NCBI RefSeq assembly: GCF_019219825.1
Contig: NZ_JAHUXH010000001.1
Location: forward strand, 186,001 to 250,000
Direction of reading: 5' to 3'
From: Streptomyces sp. TRM70350
Lineage (GTDB): Bacteria > Actinomycetota > Actinomycetes > Streptomycetales > Streptomycetaceae
DNA: 64,000 nucleotides
Shown here: piece by piece, positions 46,141-58,539 of the stretch
Layout: every line of letters begins with the position of its first letter
Numbering within the stretch: the first letter of the stretch is position 1
Position numbers and translations under genes: made by a program
The notes under the pieces: model-generated
Told to the model about the DNA's origin: nothing
What the model saw: only the letters and a program-made list of their open reading frames with translations
The model's database searches: none

Positions 46141-46955
46141 TCGGGGCGGACCGGTACGAGGTCGAGCAGGCGTTCCGCCGAGGCGTCCGCGAGCGGGGTG
46201 AGCCGCTCGTGCACCCTCCGGAACGTCTTCTCGGCTCCCTCCGCGGGCCAGTCGTCCGGCAGATGCACGACCGGCAGCCGGGGATCGCGCCGGATCAGCC
46301 GCAGCCACTCGGCCTGCAACAGCAGCCGCAGCGCGAGCGCGTCGTCCGCATCCGGCAGCTCCGTCTCCCACGGCTGCCAGCGCCGTACGAACGCCTCGTA
46401 GCGCGCCGCCAGTTCGGTGAGTTCCCAGGTCTCCTCGATCATCGCGCCGATGTCCGTGCCGGTGTCGGCGTGCGCCCGGAACACCTTCACATGGGCGGCC
46501 AGGCCCAGCTCGGCCACCAGCTCGGACACGTCGACCTCGCCGGGCGCGATCCACAGCCCGCTGAACAGCGGGCCGAAACCGCTCCAGGTCAGCTTGGAGC
46601 GCAGGTCGTGGCGCTGGCGCTGCCAGGACTCCGGCAGCGAGAACCCGAGCAGCGTCCAGGTGCCGTCCCACTGCCGGTTGACCGCGCCGGTTTCCCAGAT
46701 GCGCCGTTCGCCGTCGCGCAGCACGGCCGCCGAGTGCTCGGTCAGCCCGAAGTACATCCGGCGGCCCTCACGCTGGCGGCGCAGCAGACCGCGCTGCACC
46801 ATCCGGGTCAGCGTCGAGCGCGTCGCCTGCTCGCCGACACCGGCGCGGGCGAAGACGTCGATGACGCTGCCCGAGTACACGCACACGTCCCGGCCGAGCA
46901 CCTGGTCGCCCAGGAACGTCAGCATCAGGGACTGGGGCCGCAGCGACTCCTCCAT
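46131..46955 (-). CDS. PaaX-family transcriptional regulator
   Basis: 274 residues from the ATG at 46955; a GTG at 46961 is the alternative, and neither has a strong ribosome site. N-terminal winged helix (VFARAGVGEQATRSTLTRMV then GLLRRQREGRRMYFGLT), followed by the PaaX central domain (WDGTWTLLGFSLPES and SGLWIAPG) and C-terminal domain. PaaX represses phenylacetate degradation using phenylacetyl-CoA. Its position at the end of the CoA-ligase/MaoC operon suggests that it senses an acyl-CoA from that route. Confidence 0.9.
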   Translation of the reverse strand: MEESLRPQSLMLTFLGDQVLGRDVCVYSGSVIDVFARAGVGEQATRSTLTRMVQRGLLRRQREGRRMYFGLTEHSAAVLRDGERRIWETGAVNRQWDGTWTLLGFSLPESWQRQRHDLRSKLTWSGFGPLFSGLWIAPGEVDVSELVAELGLAAHVKVFRAHADTGTDIGAMIEETWELTELAARYEAFVRRWQPWETELPDADDALALRLLLQAEWLRLIRRDPRLPVVHLPDDWPAEGAEKTFRRVHERLTPLADASAERLLDLVPVRPDQA

Positions 46956-46995
46956 GGTCACGCGGCCCACCGTACGCCCCCGCGCGGGGAGGCGG

Positions 46996-48657
46996 TCAGG
47001 CCCCTGCCACGTCCACGAAGATCGGGTTCGAGTAGAACCACGTGTCCGCCCACGGGTCACCGTCGCCCGGCGCGTGGGTGACCGGCCCGTGCGGGTCGAC
47101 GGAGGCGCCGAGGTAGCCGGTGCCGTGCCGGTTGCCGTCGCTGCCGCGCAGCCGGACGTAGAACGACTCGTCCCCGGCGGTGAGCGGAATGCGCAGGGTG
47201 TACGTCCCCCTGCGGCCGCCCACGTCCCGGCTGTGCACCACCCTGGTGGCGGGGGCCCGCCAGCTGTCCCGGTCGGCGACCGGGCCGCGCACCGCGCCCC
47301 GGATGACGTCGACGTGCGCCAACTCGGGCAGGATTCCGGCGGGGTTGCGGCGGGAGGCGGTGGTCACCGTGACGTACAGCGTGAGCCGCTCGCCCTTGCG
47401 GACCCGCAGCCGGCCGCCCAGCGTCACGCCCCGGCAGTGGTCGCGGACGCGCCTGAGGCGCACCTCCAGGCCGTCGAGCAGATGCCCGTGGTCGAGCCAG
47501 ACCCGGCCCGCGCGCAGGCCCGCCATCACCGCGCGGTAGCCGTAGCGGGTGACGCCGACGTGGGTGCGGCTGAACTGGCCGGGCCAGAAGTCGCTGCCGG
47601 GCTGCGGGGTGTCGGTGTTCACCGGGTCGGGGAGCCTGCCGGTGTTGTCGAAGGTCTGCCCCGGCTGCCAGTCGCCGTTCCTCCAGGTGTCGAAGACGAT
47701 CCGGTGGGCGTCGGAGTTGGTGGTGACCGAGAACAGCCTGCCCTCGGAGAGCATGGCGTCCCACAGGCCGCCGACGGTCGCGGTCGCCCAGTCGAAGCCG
47801 CCGTAGGTGAGGTAGGCGTCCGCCGGGTAGCCGGGCCAGGACTGGGCGGACGGCTTGTTCTCGTACTCGCCCCGGATGGAGTTGGCACCGCGCCAGCCGG
47901 GGATCGCCGCGCCCTGGGCGCCCGGCGCGCCCTCCATGCCGATCATGACCTCGGGGGCGGCGTCCCGCCAGGCGCGTATCTCGTGCGGGGAGTCGATGCC
48001 GAGGCGCATCGGGTGGTTGGCGAGCACGAGCACGTCGTCGGCATAGCCGGTGCGGCGCTGTTCGGCCAGCCACTGGATGGCCTTGACCGCGTGCTCCTCG
48101 TTGCGGGCGGTGTCGGCGTCGGCGGCGCCGCCCTTGTCGTAGCCGAGCAGCTTGCCGTCGTAGGCGCGCTCGAAGCGGGTGAGCAGGTCGACCTCGTGGG
48201 GGCCGGGCGCGGTGAACACCGTGCAGTGCTCGGCCGCCGGGATGTACCACTCCAGACCCTGGAAGATCAGTCGGCGCGGGTTCTCGGCGCGGGCCCTGCG
48301 GATCTCCTCGTGCTGCAGCGCGGCGCCGAAGTCGGCGTGCCCGAAGTTGGAGTGCTCGGTGAACACCATCCAGTCCAGGCCGTACTGGGCGCCCGCCTTC
48401 GCCAACTGGGAGAAGGTGTACTTCGCGTCGTGGCTGTAGACGGTGTGGATGTGGTGGTCGCCGACGAGATAGGCGAGTCGGGGGTCGCTGCCGCCGAGGC
48501 GGCGCTCACCCGCGGCCGCCGGGGACGCCCCCAGGGTGAAGGTCGTGCCGAACAGGCCCGCGGTGGCGAGGAGCCGGCGTCGGGACAGGCCCTGCGGGTC
48601 GAGGTCGGCGGGCGGGACGGACGGATCGGCCCACTCGGGCAGTTGCTGCTCGGTCAT
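46996..48657 (-). CDS. Tat-exported PHP-domain metallohydrolase (CehA/McbA-like)
   Basis: 553 residues from the ATG at 48657 with GAGGAA four bases upstream. Tat signal SRRRLLATAGLFG near residue 25. The PHP domain opens with GDHHIHTVYSHDAKY (H-x-H metal site), then FTEHSNFGH, LEWYIPAAEHCTVF, LANHPMRLGI and TTNSDAHRIVF. The C-terminal 200 residues form a beta-rich domain. CehA/McbA members cleave esters or phosphoesters such as carbaryl. It is the last gene of the glycan operon, 17 bases after the metallophosphoesterase gene. Confidence 0.87.
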   Translation of the reverse strand: MTEQQLPEWADPSVPPADLDPQGLSRRRLLATAGLFGTTFTLGASPAAAGERRLGGSDPRLAYLVGDHHIHTVYSHDAKYTFSQLAKAGAQYGLDWMVFTEHSNFGHADFGAALQHEEIRRARAENPRRLIFQGLEWYIPAAEHCTVFTAPGPHEVDLLTRFERAYDGKLLGYDKGGAADADTARNEEHAVKAIQWLAEQRRTGYADDVLVLANHPMRLGIDSPHEIRAWRDAAPEVMIGMEGAPGAQGAAIPGWRGANSIRGEYENKPSAQSWPGYPADAYLTYGGFDWATATVGGLWDAMLSEGRLFSVTTNSDAHRIVFDTWRNGDWQPGQTFDNTGRLPDPVNTDTPQPGSDFWPGQFSRTHVGVTRYGYRAVMAGLRAGRVWLDHGHLLDGLEVRLRRVRDHCRGVTLGGRLRVRKGERLTLYVTVTTASRRNPAGILPELAHVDVIRGAVRGPVADRDSWRAPATRVVHSRDVGGRRGTYTLRIPLTAGDESFYVRLRGSDGNRHGTGYLGASVDPHGPVTHAPGDGDPWADTWFYSNPIFVDVAGA

Positions 48658-48674
48658 CAGGTTCCTCGACAGAG

Positions 48675-50519
48675 TCAGTGGTTCATGAACTGGGAGACGG
48701 GCAGGGCCCGTTCGACGATCCGGACGTCGCCGAGCCACCCGTTGTGGATCTGGTCGATCCGGCCCCCGTACTCGTAGCCGCCGAGCAGCCAGGGCAGCCC
48801 GAGCGAGGTCAGCCCGACCGAGCGGGCGGTGGGGTTGCGCACGACCGGGCAGCCCTCGACGTACATCGTGGTGTGCCGCCCGTCGTTGACGACGGCCACA
48901 TGCCACCAGGTCTCGCGGCCCGTCTCGTGGCCCCAGTTGGTGGCGATGCCCTGCTGGTTGAGCGGCCGCACCGCCCACTGCGGGCCGGGCCCGTCGGACA
49001 GCGACAGCGTGGCGAGCGGCTCCTCCGGGTCGCCCCCGGTCTTGCCCGCGGCACCACCCGTGCCGGTCCGGCTCACCAGCCCGCCCCATGCGTTGCGGGA
49101 CGCGGTCCAGTCGCTCGGCACCTTGTAGAAGGCCTCCACGGTGTAACCGCGCTCGAACGTCGCCGAGTTGAGCGGCGCGCCGTCCACCGTGCGCAGATAC
49201 GCGCCCCGCAGGGGCGACTTGTCCCCGCGGAACCGCAGGCTGCCGTGCCCCGGCTGGTCCGGGTGGTGGCCGGCCGACCAGGTGAGGGTGCCGTCACCCA
49301 CCCGGACCACGGTCAGGTCGTTGCCCCGCCCGGACAGATCACGGACGGTGCCCTCGACAGCCGCGCCCTCGTCGTGCCCGTCGAAGCGCCAGTAGGCGAC
49401 CGTGCCGCGCACCAGCAGCTCCGAGGCCGGGCGCGCGGGCCGGGCGGGCACCGGGGCGAAGCCCGCGAAACGCCGCTCGAAGTCGATCGGCACGGAGAAC
49501 CGGTCGTCCGGGCCGGTCAGTTCGATCTCCTGCCGCTCCAGCGCGTTGAGCCCCTTGGCGGCCCGGCCCAGGATCCACGGGGAGATCGTCTCCACGTCGA
49601 TGGTGTTCCGGTCGAGGTCGAAACGGTAGAGGCGAATCATCGCCGCGCCGCCGTAGTACCGGTTCTGGTAGTTCGTCAGGTGCAGGTGTACGTCGTTCCC
49701 GGCGGCGTTCTCGCGGGTGGCGCGCGCGGCGGGCCAGAAGTGGCCGTTCAGGGTCAGGAAGATCTGGTCGTGGTCCTTGATCAGCTGGTCCCAGAGCTTC
49801 TGGCCGTACGAGGAGAGCACGTCATCGCCGTACACCAGTTCGTGCGTGGTGAGGATGACGGGCGCCTTCGGGTGCCGGGCGATGACCTCCTTCGCCCAGG
49901 CGGATCCTTTCGCCGACAGTCGCCAGTCCAGGGAGAGCACCAGCCACTCCCGCCCGGCCGCCTCGAAGAGGTGGAAGGTGTTGTAGCCGTCGGGCGAGGC
50001 CCCGCCGAAGGTGCCCTTGCCTTCGAACCGCTCCGGCCCGAAGGCCTCCAGGTACGGCGTCGGCCCGCGCTGGTCGTCGGTGGACGAGCGGACGTCGTGG
50101 TTCCCGGCCAGCACGCTGTACCCGACGCCGTACCGGTCGAGGAGCCGGAACGCCCGGCTCGCCGCCTCGACCTCGGCCGCGGTGCCGTTCTCGGTGAGGT
50201 CGCCGAGGTGGGACAGGAAGACGATGTTCTCCTCCCGGCCCTGCTCCAGCAGATAGCGCAGTGAGGCCTCGATCGGCTCCGGGTCGATGCTGGGCCCGTC
50301 GAACAGGTACTGCGTGTCCGGCATCACGACGAACGTGAAGCGCCTGCTCTCCCGGTCCGGCCGCCACCTGCCCTGCCCGGCGGCCTCGGCGGCGGTGGCC
50401 GGGAGCGCGACCCCGGCGGTGGCGGCGGCGCCGATCAGCGCGGTGGCGCGCAGGAAGGTGCGTCTGCCGGCGTCGGCCTGCGGGGTCTCGCCCCGGTCGT
50501 GGTCATGGGAGGTACACAC
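48675..50519 (-). CDS. Tat-exported calcineurin-like phosphoesterase with LamG-like domain
   Basis: 614 residues from the GTG at 50519 with GGAG five bases upstream. Tat signal RRTFLRATALIG near residue 19. Metallophosphoesterase motifs in order: VVMPDTQY, FLSHLGDLTENG, VLAGNHDVRS, ILTTHE and LNGHFWP (metal-binding Asp, Asn, His). A concanavalin/LamG-like domain follows from about residue 390 (GTVAYWRFDGHDEG ... YTVEAFYKVPSDW ... WHVAVVNDG) and probably binds carbohydrate. It likely removes phosphate from a phosphorylated glycan or debris outside the cell. Confidence 0.9.
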   Translation of the reverse strand: MCTSHDHDRGETPQADAGRRTFLRATALIGAAATAGVALPATAAEAAGQGRWRPDRESRRFTFVVMPDTQYLFDGPSIDPEPIEASLRYLLEQGREENIVFLSHLGDLTENGTAAEVEAASRAFRLLDRYGVGYSVLAGNHDVRSSTDDQRGPTPYLEAFGPERFEGKGTFGGASPDGYNTFHLFEAAGREWLVLSLDWRLSAKGSAWAKEVIARHPKAPVILTTHELVYGDDVLSSYGQKLWDQLIKDHDQIFLTLNGHFWPAARATRENAAGNDVHLHLTNYQNRYYGGAAMIRLYRFDLDRNTIDVETISPWILGRAAKGLNALERQEIELTGPDDRFSVPIDFERRFAGFAPVPARPARPASELLVRGTVAYWRFDGHDEGAAVEGTVRDLSGRGNDLTVVRVGDGTLTWSAGHHPDQPGHGSLRFRGDKSPLRGAYLRTVDGAPLNSATFERGYTVEAFYKVPSDWTASRNAWGGLVSRTGTGGAAGKTGGDPEEPLATLSLSDGPGPQWAVRPLNQQGIATNWGHETGRETWWHVAVVNDGRHTTMYVEGCPVVRNPTARSVGLTSLGLPWLLGGYEYGGRIDQIHNGWLGDVRIVERALPVSQFMNH

Positions 50520-50546
50520 GGGAGCTCCGTAAAGGGGTACGGGGGT

Positions 50547-53455
<2,909 letters not shown>

Positions 53456-53459
<4 letters not shown>

Positions 53460-54298
53460 CCGCGGACGGCCCCCTTGGCGAGGTCGCCGATGATCTGCCG
53501 GGCGCCGATCGCGAAGACGATCAGCAGCGGGACGAGGGCGAGGAGGGCACCCGTCATCACCATGCCGTAGTCGGTGGTGCCGTGGTTGCCGTTGAGCTGG
53601 GAGAGGGCGACCTGCAGGGTCACGTTGTCGGGGTTGGTGAGGGCGATCAGGGGCCAGGCGTAGTCGTTCCACTGGGCCATGAACGTGAAGATGCCGAGGA
53701 AGGCCAGGCCCGGCCGGACCACCGGGAGCGCCACGTGCCAGTACTGGCGCAGGAATCCGGCGCCGTCCAGCTTCGACGCGTCCAGCAGCTCGTCGTGGAT
53801 GGCGCCCTTCATGTACTGGCGCATCCAGAAGATGCCGAACGCGTTGGCCGCCGCCGGGACGATCAGGGCGGTCATGGAACCGATCCAGCCGAGCTTCGCC
53901 ATGATCACGAACTGCGGGATGGCCGCCAGCTGCGCCGGGACCATGAAGATGGCCATCAGCAGCGCGAACAGCAGCTTGCGGCCAGGGAACGCGAACTTCG
54001 CGAAGACGAAGGCGGCCAGCGAGTCGAAGAACAGCACCAGCACGGTCACCGAGACGGCGACCAGCAGGGAGTTGAGCATCGACCCGAAGAAGTCGATGGT
54101 GTCGAAGAGATTGCGGACGTTCTCGGCGAAGTGCGAGCCGGGCAGCAGCTTCGGCGGGTAGGAGAAGATCTCGGTCGACGTGTGCGTCGACATGATCACG
54201 GCCCAGTAGAAGGGGAAGGCCGACAGCAGCAGGCCGACGACGAGGACCGCGTGGAGCGCGATGCCCCGGCGGCGCGAGCCCTTGATGGTGGATGCCAT
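53456..54298 (-). CDS. Carbohydrate ABC transporter permease (MalG type)
   Basis: 280 residues from the ATG at 54298 after GGGAGG. Six membrane helices and the EAA loop DELLDASKLDGAGFLRQYWHVALPVVRPG near residue 190, where the ATPase docks. No ATPase gene lies in the cluster; Streptomyces sugar transporters commonly share the MsiK ATPase. It pairs with the MalF-type permease 14 bases upstream. Confidence 0.95.
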
Positions 54299-54312
54299 GG
54301 TGACCGGCCTCC

Positions 54313-55275
54313 CTATGCTTCGCCCCGGCGCTGCACCAGGCGCCAGTTGATGATCGAGAAGAGGACGACGACGAGGAAGATGCCCCACGCGACGGCGGCG
54401 CCGTAACCGAAGTCGTTGTTGTCGAAGGTCTGCTGGAAGAAGTAGAGGACCATCGTCCGGCCGGCGTGGTCGGGGCCGCCCGAGAACGTCGACTCGTTGG
54501 CCGTGGTCTGCAGCAGCACCTGGGGCTCGGCGAAGCTCTGCAGTCCGGTCACCGTCGAGACGACCAGCACGAACAGCAGCACCGGCCGCATCAGCGGCAG
54601 CGTCACCCGGAAGAACGTCTGCACCGGCCCGGCGCCGTCGATACGGGCCGCCTCGTACAGATCGCTCGGGATGGTCTGCAGCCCGGCGAGGAAGATGATC
54701 GCGTTGTAGCCGGTCCACTGCCAGGTCATCAGCGTGGCGATGGCGGCCTTGATGCCCCACGGCGTGTTCAGCCACGCCACCTGGTCCACGCCGACCGCCT
54801 GCAACAGGGCGTTCATCAGGCCGAAGTTGGTGGAGAAGACGGAACCGAAGATGATCGCTACCGCGACGATCGAGGTGACGTTCGGCAGGAAGTACGCGAA
54901 GCGGTAGACGTTCTTGAAGCGCACCGCCGAGTTGAGCATCACGGCCGTCACCATGGCGAGGAAGATCATGGGGAAGGTGGCCAGCGCCCAGATGACGATC
55001 GTGTTCCCGATCGACTGCCAGAAGTCGCTGTCGGTCAGCAGGTACTGGTACTGCGCCAGGCCCGCCCCCTCCATCGAGCCGAGGCCGTCCCAGCGGTGGA
55101 AGGAGAGGTAGAGCGAGAAGCCGACGGGGATCAGGCCGAAGGCGAGGAAGAGGAGGTAGAAGGGGGAGATCGCGGCGTAGAGGTGCCAGTGCTTGCGGAG
55201 GCCGCTCTTCGGCCGGGCCGCGGGTGTGTCCTGAAGAACCGTCGGGGGCTTCTCCACTGCGGGGAGGGTGGCCAT
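54313..55275 (-). CDS. Carbohydrate ABC transporter permease (MalF type)
   Basis: 320 residues from the ATG at 55275, overlapping the binding-protein stop by one base (TGATG). Six membrane segments after a charged N-terminus; EAA loop SDLYEAARIDGAGPVQTFFRVTLPLMRP near residue 205. It forms the channel with the MalG-type partner. Confidence 0.95.
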   Translation of the reverse strand: MATLPAVEKPPTVLQDTPAARPKSGLRKHWHLYAAISPFYLLFLAFGLIPVGFSLYLSFHRWDGLGSMEGAGLAQYQYLLTDSDFWQSIGNTIVIWALATFPMIFLAMVTAVMLNSAVRFKNVYRFAYFLPNVTSIVAVAIIFGSVFSTNFGLMNALLQAVGVDQVAWLNTPWGIKAAIATLMTWQWTGYNAIIFLAGLQTIPSDLYEAARIDGAGPVQTFFRVTLPLMRPVLLFVLVVSTVTGLQSFAEPQVLLQTTANESTFSGGPDHAGRTMVLYFFQQTFDNNDFGYGAAVAWGIFLVVVLFSIINWRLVQRRGEA

Positions 55276-56570
55276 CAGTGGCTCACCCCCAGGTGGTCGG
55301 CGATCCGCCGGCACTTGCTCATGGCGTCACTCCAGGCTTTCTCCGGGTCCTTGCCGAGGACACCGACGTTCTTGATCTCGTCCCGGATCGGCTGCCCGAG
55401 CGCGATGTCGTACGGGCTGTTGAAGGCGACCGGGATCCGCTCGGCGGCCGGACCGAAGACGTCCATCGTGATCTGGTCGCCGAAGAACGGGTCGGGCTCG
55501 CGCAGCTTCTTCATCGCGTACGAGGCCGGGGTGGACGGGAACAGCCCGGCCTCGACGAAGCCCTGCGCCTGGTTGTCGGCGTTGAGCATCCAGGTGATGA
55601 TCTCGAAGGCCCGCTCCGGCTCCCGGCACGCCTTGGTGATCGACAGGAACGAGCCGCCGACGTTCGAGGGACCGCCGGGGCAGCCGGCGACCCGCCACCT
55701 GCCTTTGGTCCCGGGCACCTCCAGCTTGAGGTCGCCCGCCGCCCAGGAGGCGTTGAGCGCGCTGGGCAGCAGGCCCTTCTCCTTGGCCGAGATCGAGTCC
55801 GGCGTGCCCGAGACGATGTTCGACACGATCCCGCGCCGCTTGGCCTCCACGGCCCGGTCCCAGCAGGCGCGGACGTGCTCGCCGTCGCCGATGAAGTGGC
55901 GGTCCCTGTCGACGAAGCGCGTGGTGCCCTGGCCGATCGACATCTCGAAGACGCTGCCGACGTCGGTCAGGATGTACGTCCCCGGAATCCGCCTCTTGAG
56001 CTGCTCGCCCGCCGAGAAGAACTTCTCCCAGGTGTCCATCTCGCGGGAGACGTCGTCGGGCTCGGAGGGCAGTCCTGCCTGCTCGTACACGGCGGGCTGG
56101 TAGTACTGCACCACCGGCCCCACGTCGATCGGGAACCCGATGAGGCTGCCGTCCGGGGCGATTCCCTGCTCCCACTTCCAGTCCAGGTACTGGCTCTTGA
56201 GCCGGTCGGCGCCGAACGTCCGCAGGTCCACGAACTGGTCGGCGTTCGGCAGGTACGAGGCCATGTCCTCGCCCTTGAGCCCCGCGATGTCGGGGACGTG
56301 GGCGCGCCCGGCCATGGTGGTGATCAGCTTGGACCGGTAGTAGCCGCCGATCTGCTGGGCCTTGAGGCTGACGACGTTGTCGTAGCGGGCCTTGGCCTCC
56401 TTGACGACGGTGTCGCTCAGACCGCCGCTCCAGTACCACAGGACCATGTTCCGCCCGGTCGAACCGGTCGGAACGGCGCAGCCGGACGCCAGGCCGCCGA
56501 GCGCCGTGGCGGCCGTACCGGCCAGGCCCGCGCGCAGCAGGCCTCTTCGTGAGAGCCGCACAGCTCCCAC
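55275..56570 (-). CDS. Sugar ABC transporter substrate-binding lipoprotein
   Basis: 431 residues from a GTG at 56570 (another GTG three codons later). Tat/lipoprotein signal: RRGLLRAGLAG then lipobox LASGC near residue 31. The mature part follows the family 1 (extracellular sugar-binding) pattern, with MVLWYWSGGLSD, DIAGLKGEDMASYLPNADQF and late ITWMLNADNQAQGF. It should capture an oligosaccharide from the enclosed glycan-degradation set and deliver it to the permeases just downstream. Confidence 0.94.
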   Translation of the reverse strand: MGAVRLSRRGLLRAGLAGTAATALGGLASGCAVPTGSTGRNMVLWYWSGGLSDTVVKEAKARYDNVVSLKAQQIGGYYRSKLITTMAGRAHVPDIAGLKGEDMASYLPNADQFVDLRTFGADRLKSQYLDWKWEQGIAPDGSLIGFPIDVGPVVQYYQPAVYEQAGLPSEPDDVSREMDTWEKFFSAGEQLKRRIPGTYILTDVGSVFEMSIGQGTTRFVDRDRHFIGDGEHVRACWDRAVEAKRRGIVSNIVSGTPDSISAKEKGLLPSALNASWAAGDLKLEVPGTKGRWRVAGCPGGPSNVGGSFLSITKACREPERAFEIITWMLNADNQAQGFVEAGLFPSTPASYAMKKLREPDPFFGDQITMDVFGPAAERIPVAFNSPYDIALGQPIRDEIKNVGVLGKDPEKAWSDAMSKCRRIADHLGVSH

Positions 56571-56603
56571 CGCCTTTCGGATGTGTGACGTGTGCGAGAG
56601 GGG

Positions 56604-57626
56604 TCAGCGGGAAGTGCCGTTCGGGGGTGTGACGGGGGCGTGGTGGACGGGTGGTCCCGGATCCGCCGGGATGCGGTCGCCGAGGAAGCCGTACGCGCCC
56701 TTCAGCTCGGAGTCCCTCAGCGCACGCCACCACCGGTCGACGCCGTACCAGCCGGGGGCGGCGAGCGCCCCGCCGTGGTGCCGGACGGACAGCCCGGCCG
56801 CGAGCACCGAGAAGCGCAGCCGTTCCACAAGCGGCCAGCCGCCCAGCGACGCGGTGACGAAGCTCGCGCCGAAGACGTCCCCGGCGCCCGTCGCGTCCAG
56901 GACATCGATGTCGAGCGCGGGCACCTCCGCGTACTCGCCGGTGATCTGGTCGACGGCGACCGCGCCCTCGCCGCCGCGTGTCACCACGGCCACCGGCACC
57001 AGCTCGGCGAGGACGCCGAGCGCCGCGACCGCGCTGTCGGTGCGGGTGTAGGCCATCGCCTCGCTCGCGTTGGGGAGGAAGGCGTGGCACAGGGAGAGCT
57101 GTTCGAGGAGGTCGGTGGACCACTGCCGACTCGGATCCCAGCCCACGTCGGCGTATATCTGTGTGCCGTTCGCGGCCGCCTTGGCGAGCCAGGCGTGGGA
57201 TTCGGCCTCGATGTGCACGAGGGCCGTGCGTGCCTCGGGCGGATCGCCCATGAGTGCGTCCTGCGAGTACGGCGGCCGACTGCCGTGGGTGACGAGGGCC
57301 CGGTCGTCGCCGTGCGCGATCGAGACGGTGACCGGGGTGTGCCAGCCGTCGGCGGTGCGGGACAGGGAGAGGTCGACACCCTCCTGGCCGGCGAGGATCT
57401 CGCGGCAGTGGCCGCCGTAGAAGTCGTCGCCGAAGACGGTGGCGAGGGAGGTCGACAGGCCGAACCGGGAGGCGGCCACCGCCAGGTTGGCGATCCCGCC
57501 CGGGCCGCAGCCCATGCCGGTGGTCCAGATCTCCTCGCCCGGCGTCGGTGGCCTGCCCAGACCCGTGAGGACGAGGTCGTAGAAGAGCAGCCCGGTCAGC
57601 AGCACATCGGGCCGTTGGTCGTCCAC
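56604..57626 (-). CDS. PfkB-family carbohydrate kinase
   Basis: 340 residues from the GTG at 57626, with GAGAGG eight bases upstream; GTG 57632 is the alternative. Ribokinase fold: GMGCGPGGIANLAVAASRFG (sugar-binding Gly-Gly), FGDDFYGG, VTRGGEGAV and the catalytic DATGAGDVFGASFV with anion-hole Gly and base Asp near residue 250. It phosphorylates a sugar released from the imported glycan. It is the first gene of the seven-gene minus-strand operon. Confidence 0.93.
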   Translation of the reverse strand: MDDQRPDVLLTGLLFYDLVLTGLGRPPTPGEEIWTTGMGCGPGGIANLAVAASRFGLSTSLATVFGDDFYGGHCREILAGQEGVDLSLSRTADGWHTPVTVSIAHGDDRALVTHGSRPPYSQDALMGDPPEARTALVHIEAESHAWLAKAAANGTQIYADVGWDPSRQWSTDLLEQLSLCHAFLPNASEAMAYTRTDSAVAALGVLAELVPVAVVTRGGEGAVAVDQITGEYAEVPALDIDVLDATGAGDVFGASFVTASLGGWPLVERLRFSVLAAGLSVRHHGGALAAPGWYGVDRWWRALRDSELKGAYGFLGDRIPADPGPPVHHAPVTPPNGTSR

Positions 57627-57651
57627 GCGCACATCCTCTCGCTCAAAAGTC

Positions 57652-57689
57652 GTCAACCTCTCTGGCGGGGTTGACGGGAGTTGACGGGA
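57652..57689. promoter_or_regulatory. Operator-like repeats between kinase operon and deoR
   Basis: GTCAACC (57652-57658) and GGTTGAC (57669-57675) form an inverted repeat. The perfect 10-bp direct repeat gttgacggga occurs twice in tandem (57670-57689). These three GTTGAC half-sites lie 26 bases before the kinase start and 65 bases before the deoR start, the right place for binding by the adjacent DeoR-type regulator. Confidence 0.55.
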
Positions 57690-57753
57690 ATCGTGCGCCG
57701 CTCCGGGAGTTTGGTCAATACCCGAGCAGGAGTGAGCATAGAAATGATTGCGA

Positions 57754-58539
57754 ATGACGAGTACTGTTCGCGGCGTGCTGGCAGAACGACGACACCAACT
57801 CATCCTGCGGGCCCTGCGCTCCGGCGGCCCCGCGGCCGTGACCGATCTCTCCGAGCAGCTGGGGGTGAGCCCCGCCACCATCCGGCGTGACCTGGTGAAA
57901 CTGGAGGAGGACGGCCTGCTCACGCGGGTGCACGGCGGCGCCGTGGTCGAGGAGGGCGACCAGCCCTTCGCCGAGGTCGCCGAGGTCCGCGTGCCCGAGA
58001 AGGACGCCATAGCGGTGCACGCGGCCGCGATGATCGAGGACGGTCAGTCGGTGCTCCTCGACATCGGCACCACCGCCTACCGGCTGGCCCGCCAGCTGCA
58101 CGGCCGCCGGCTCACCGTGATCACCAGCAATCTGGTGGTCTACGAGGAACTCGCCGACGACGAGGGCATCGAGCTGGTGCTGCTCGGCGGCATGGTCCGC
58201 CGCGAGTACCGCTCCCTGGTCGGCTTCCTCACCGAGGACAACCTGCGCCAGCTGCACGCCGACTGGCTCTTCCTCGGCACCAGCGGGGTACGGCCCGGCG
58301 GGCAGGTGATGGACACGACCGTCGTCGAGGTTCCGGTCAAGCGGGCCATGATCAAGGCCGGTGAAAGGGTCGTACTGCTCGCGGACTCGGCGAAGTTCCC
58401 GGGTACGGGAATGGCGAAGGTCTGCGGTCCCGAGGACCTGGACGTGGTGGTGACGAACGCGCCGCTGAACTCGGCGACGCGGGCCTCCCTGGAAGAGGCC
58501 GGTGTCGAGGTGGTCGTGGCAGGAAAGGTTCAAGCGTGA
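57754..58539 (+). CDS. DeoR-family transcriptional regulator
   Basis: 261 residues from the ATG at 57754; GTG 57775 is an alternative and neither has a ribosome site, so a leaderless transcript is possible. DeoR helix-turn-helix at residues 14-60: LAERRHQLILRAL then LSEQLGVSPATIRRDLVKLE and GLLTRVHGGAV. The sugar-phosphate sensor domain shows SVLLDIGTTAYRLARQL, VITSNL and LLGGMVRREYRSLVG. It probably represses both divergent operons until a phosphorylated sugar appears. It overlaps GH4 by four bases (GTGA). Confidence 0.94.
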   Translation: MTSTVRGVLAERRHQLILRALRSGGPAAVTDLSEQLGVSPATIRRDLVKLEEDGLLTRVHGGAVVEEGDQPFAEVAEVRVPEKDAIAVHAAAMIEDGQSVLLDIGTTAYRLARQLHGRRLTVITSNLVVYEELADDEGIELVLLGGMVRREYRSLVGFLTEDNLRQLHADWLFLGTSGVRPGGQVMDTTVVEVPVKRAMIKAGERVVLLADSAKFPGTGMAKVCGPEDLDVVVTNAPLNSATRASLEEAGVEVVVAGKVQA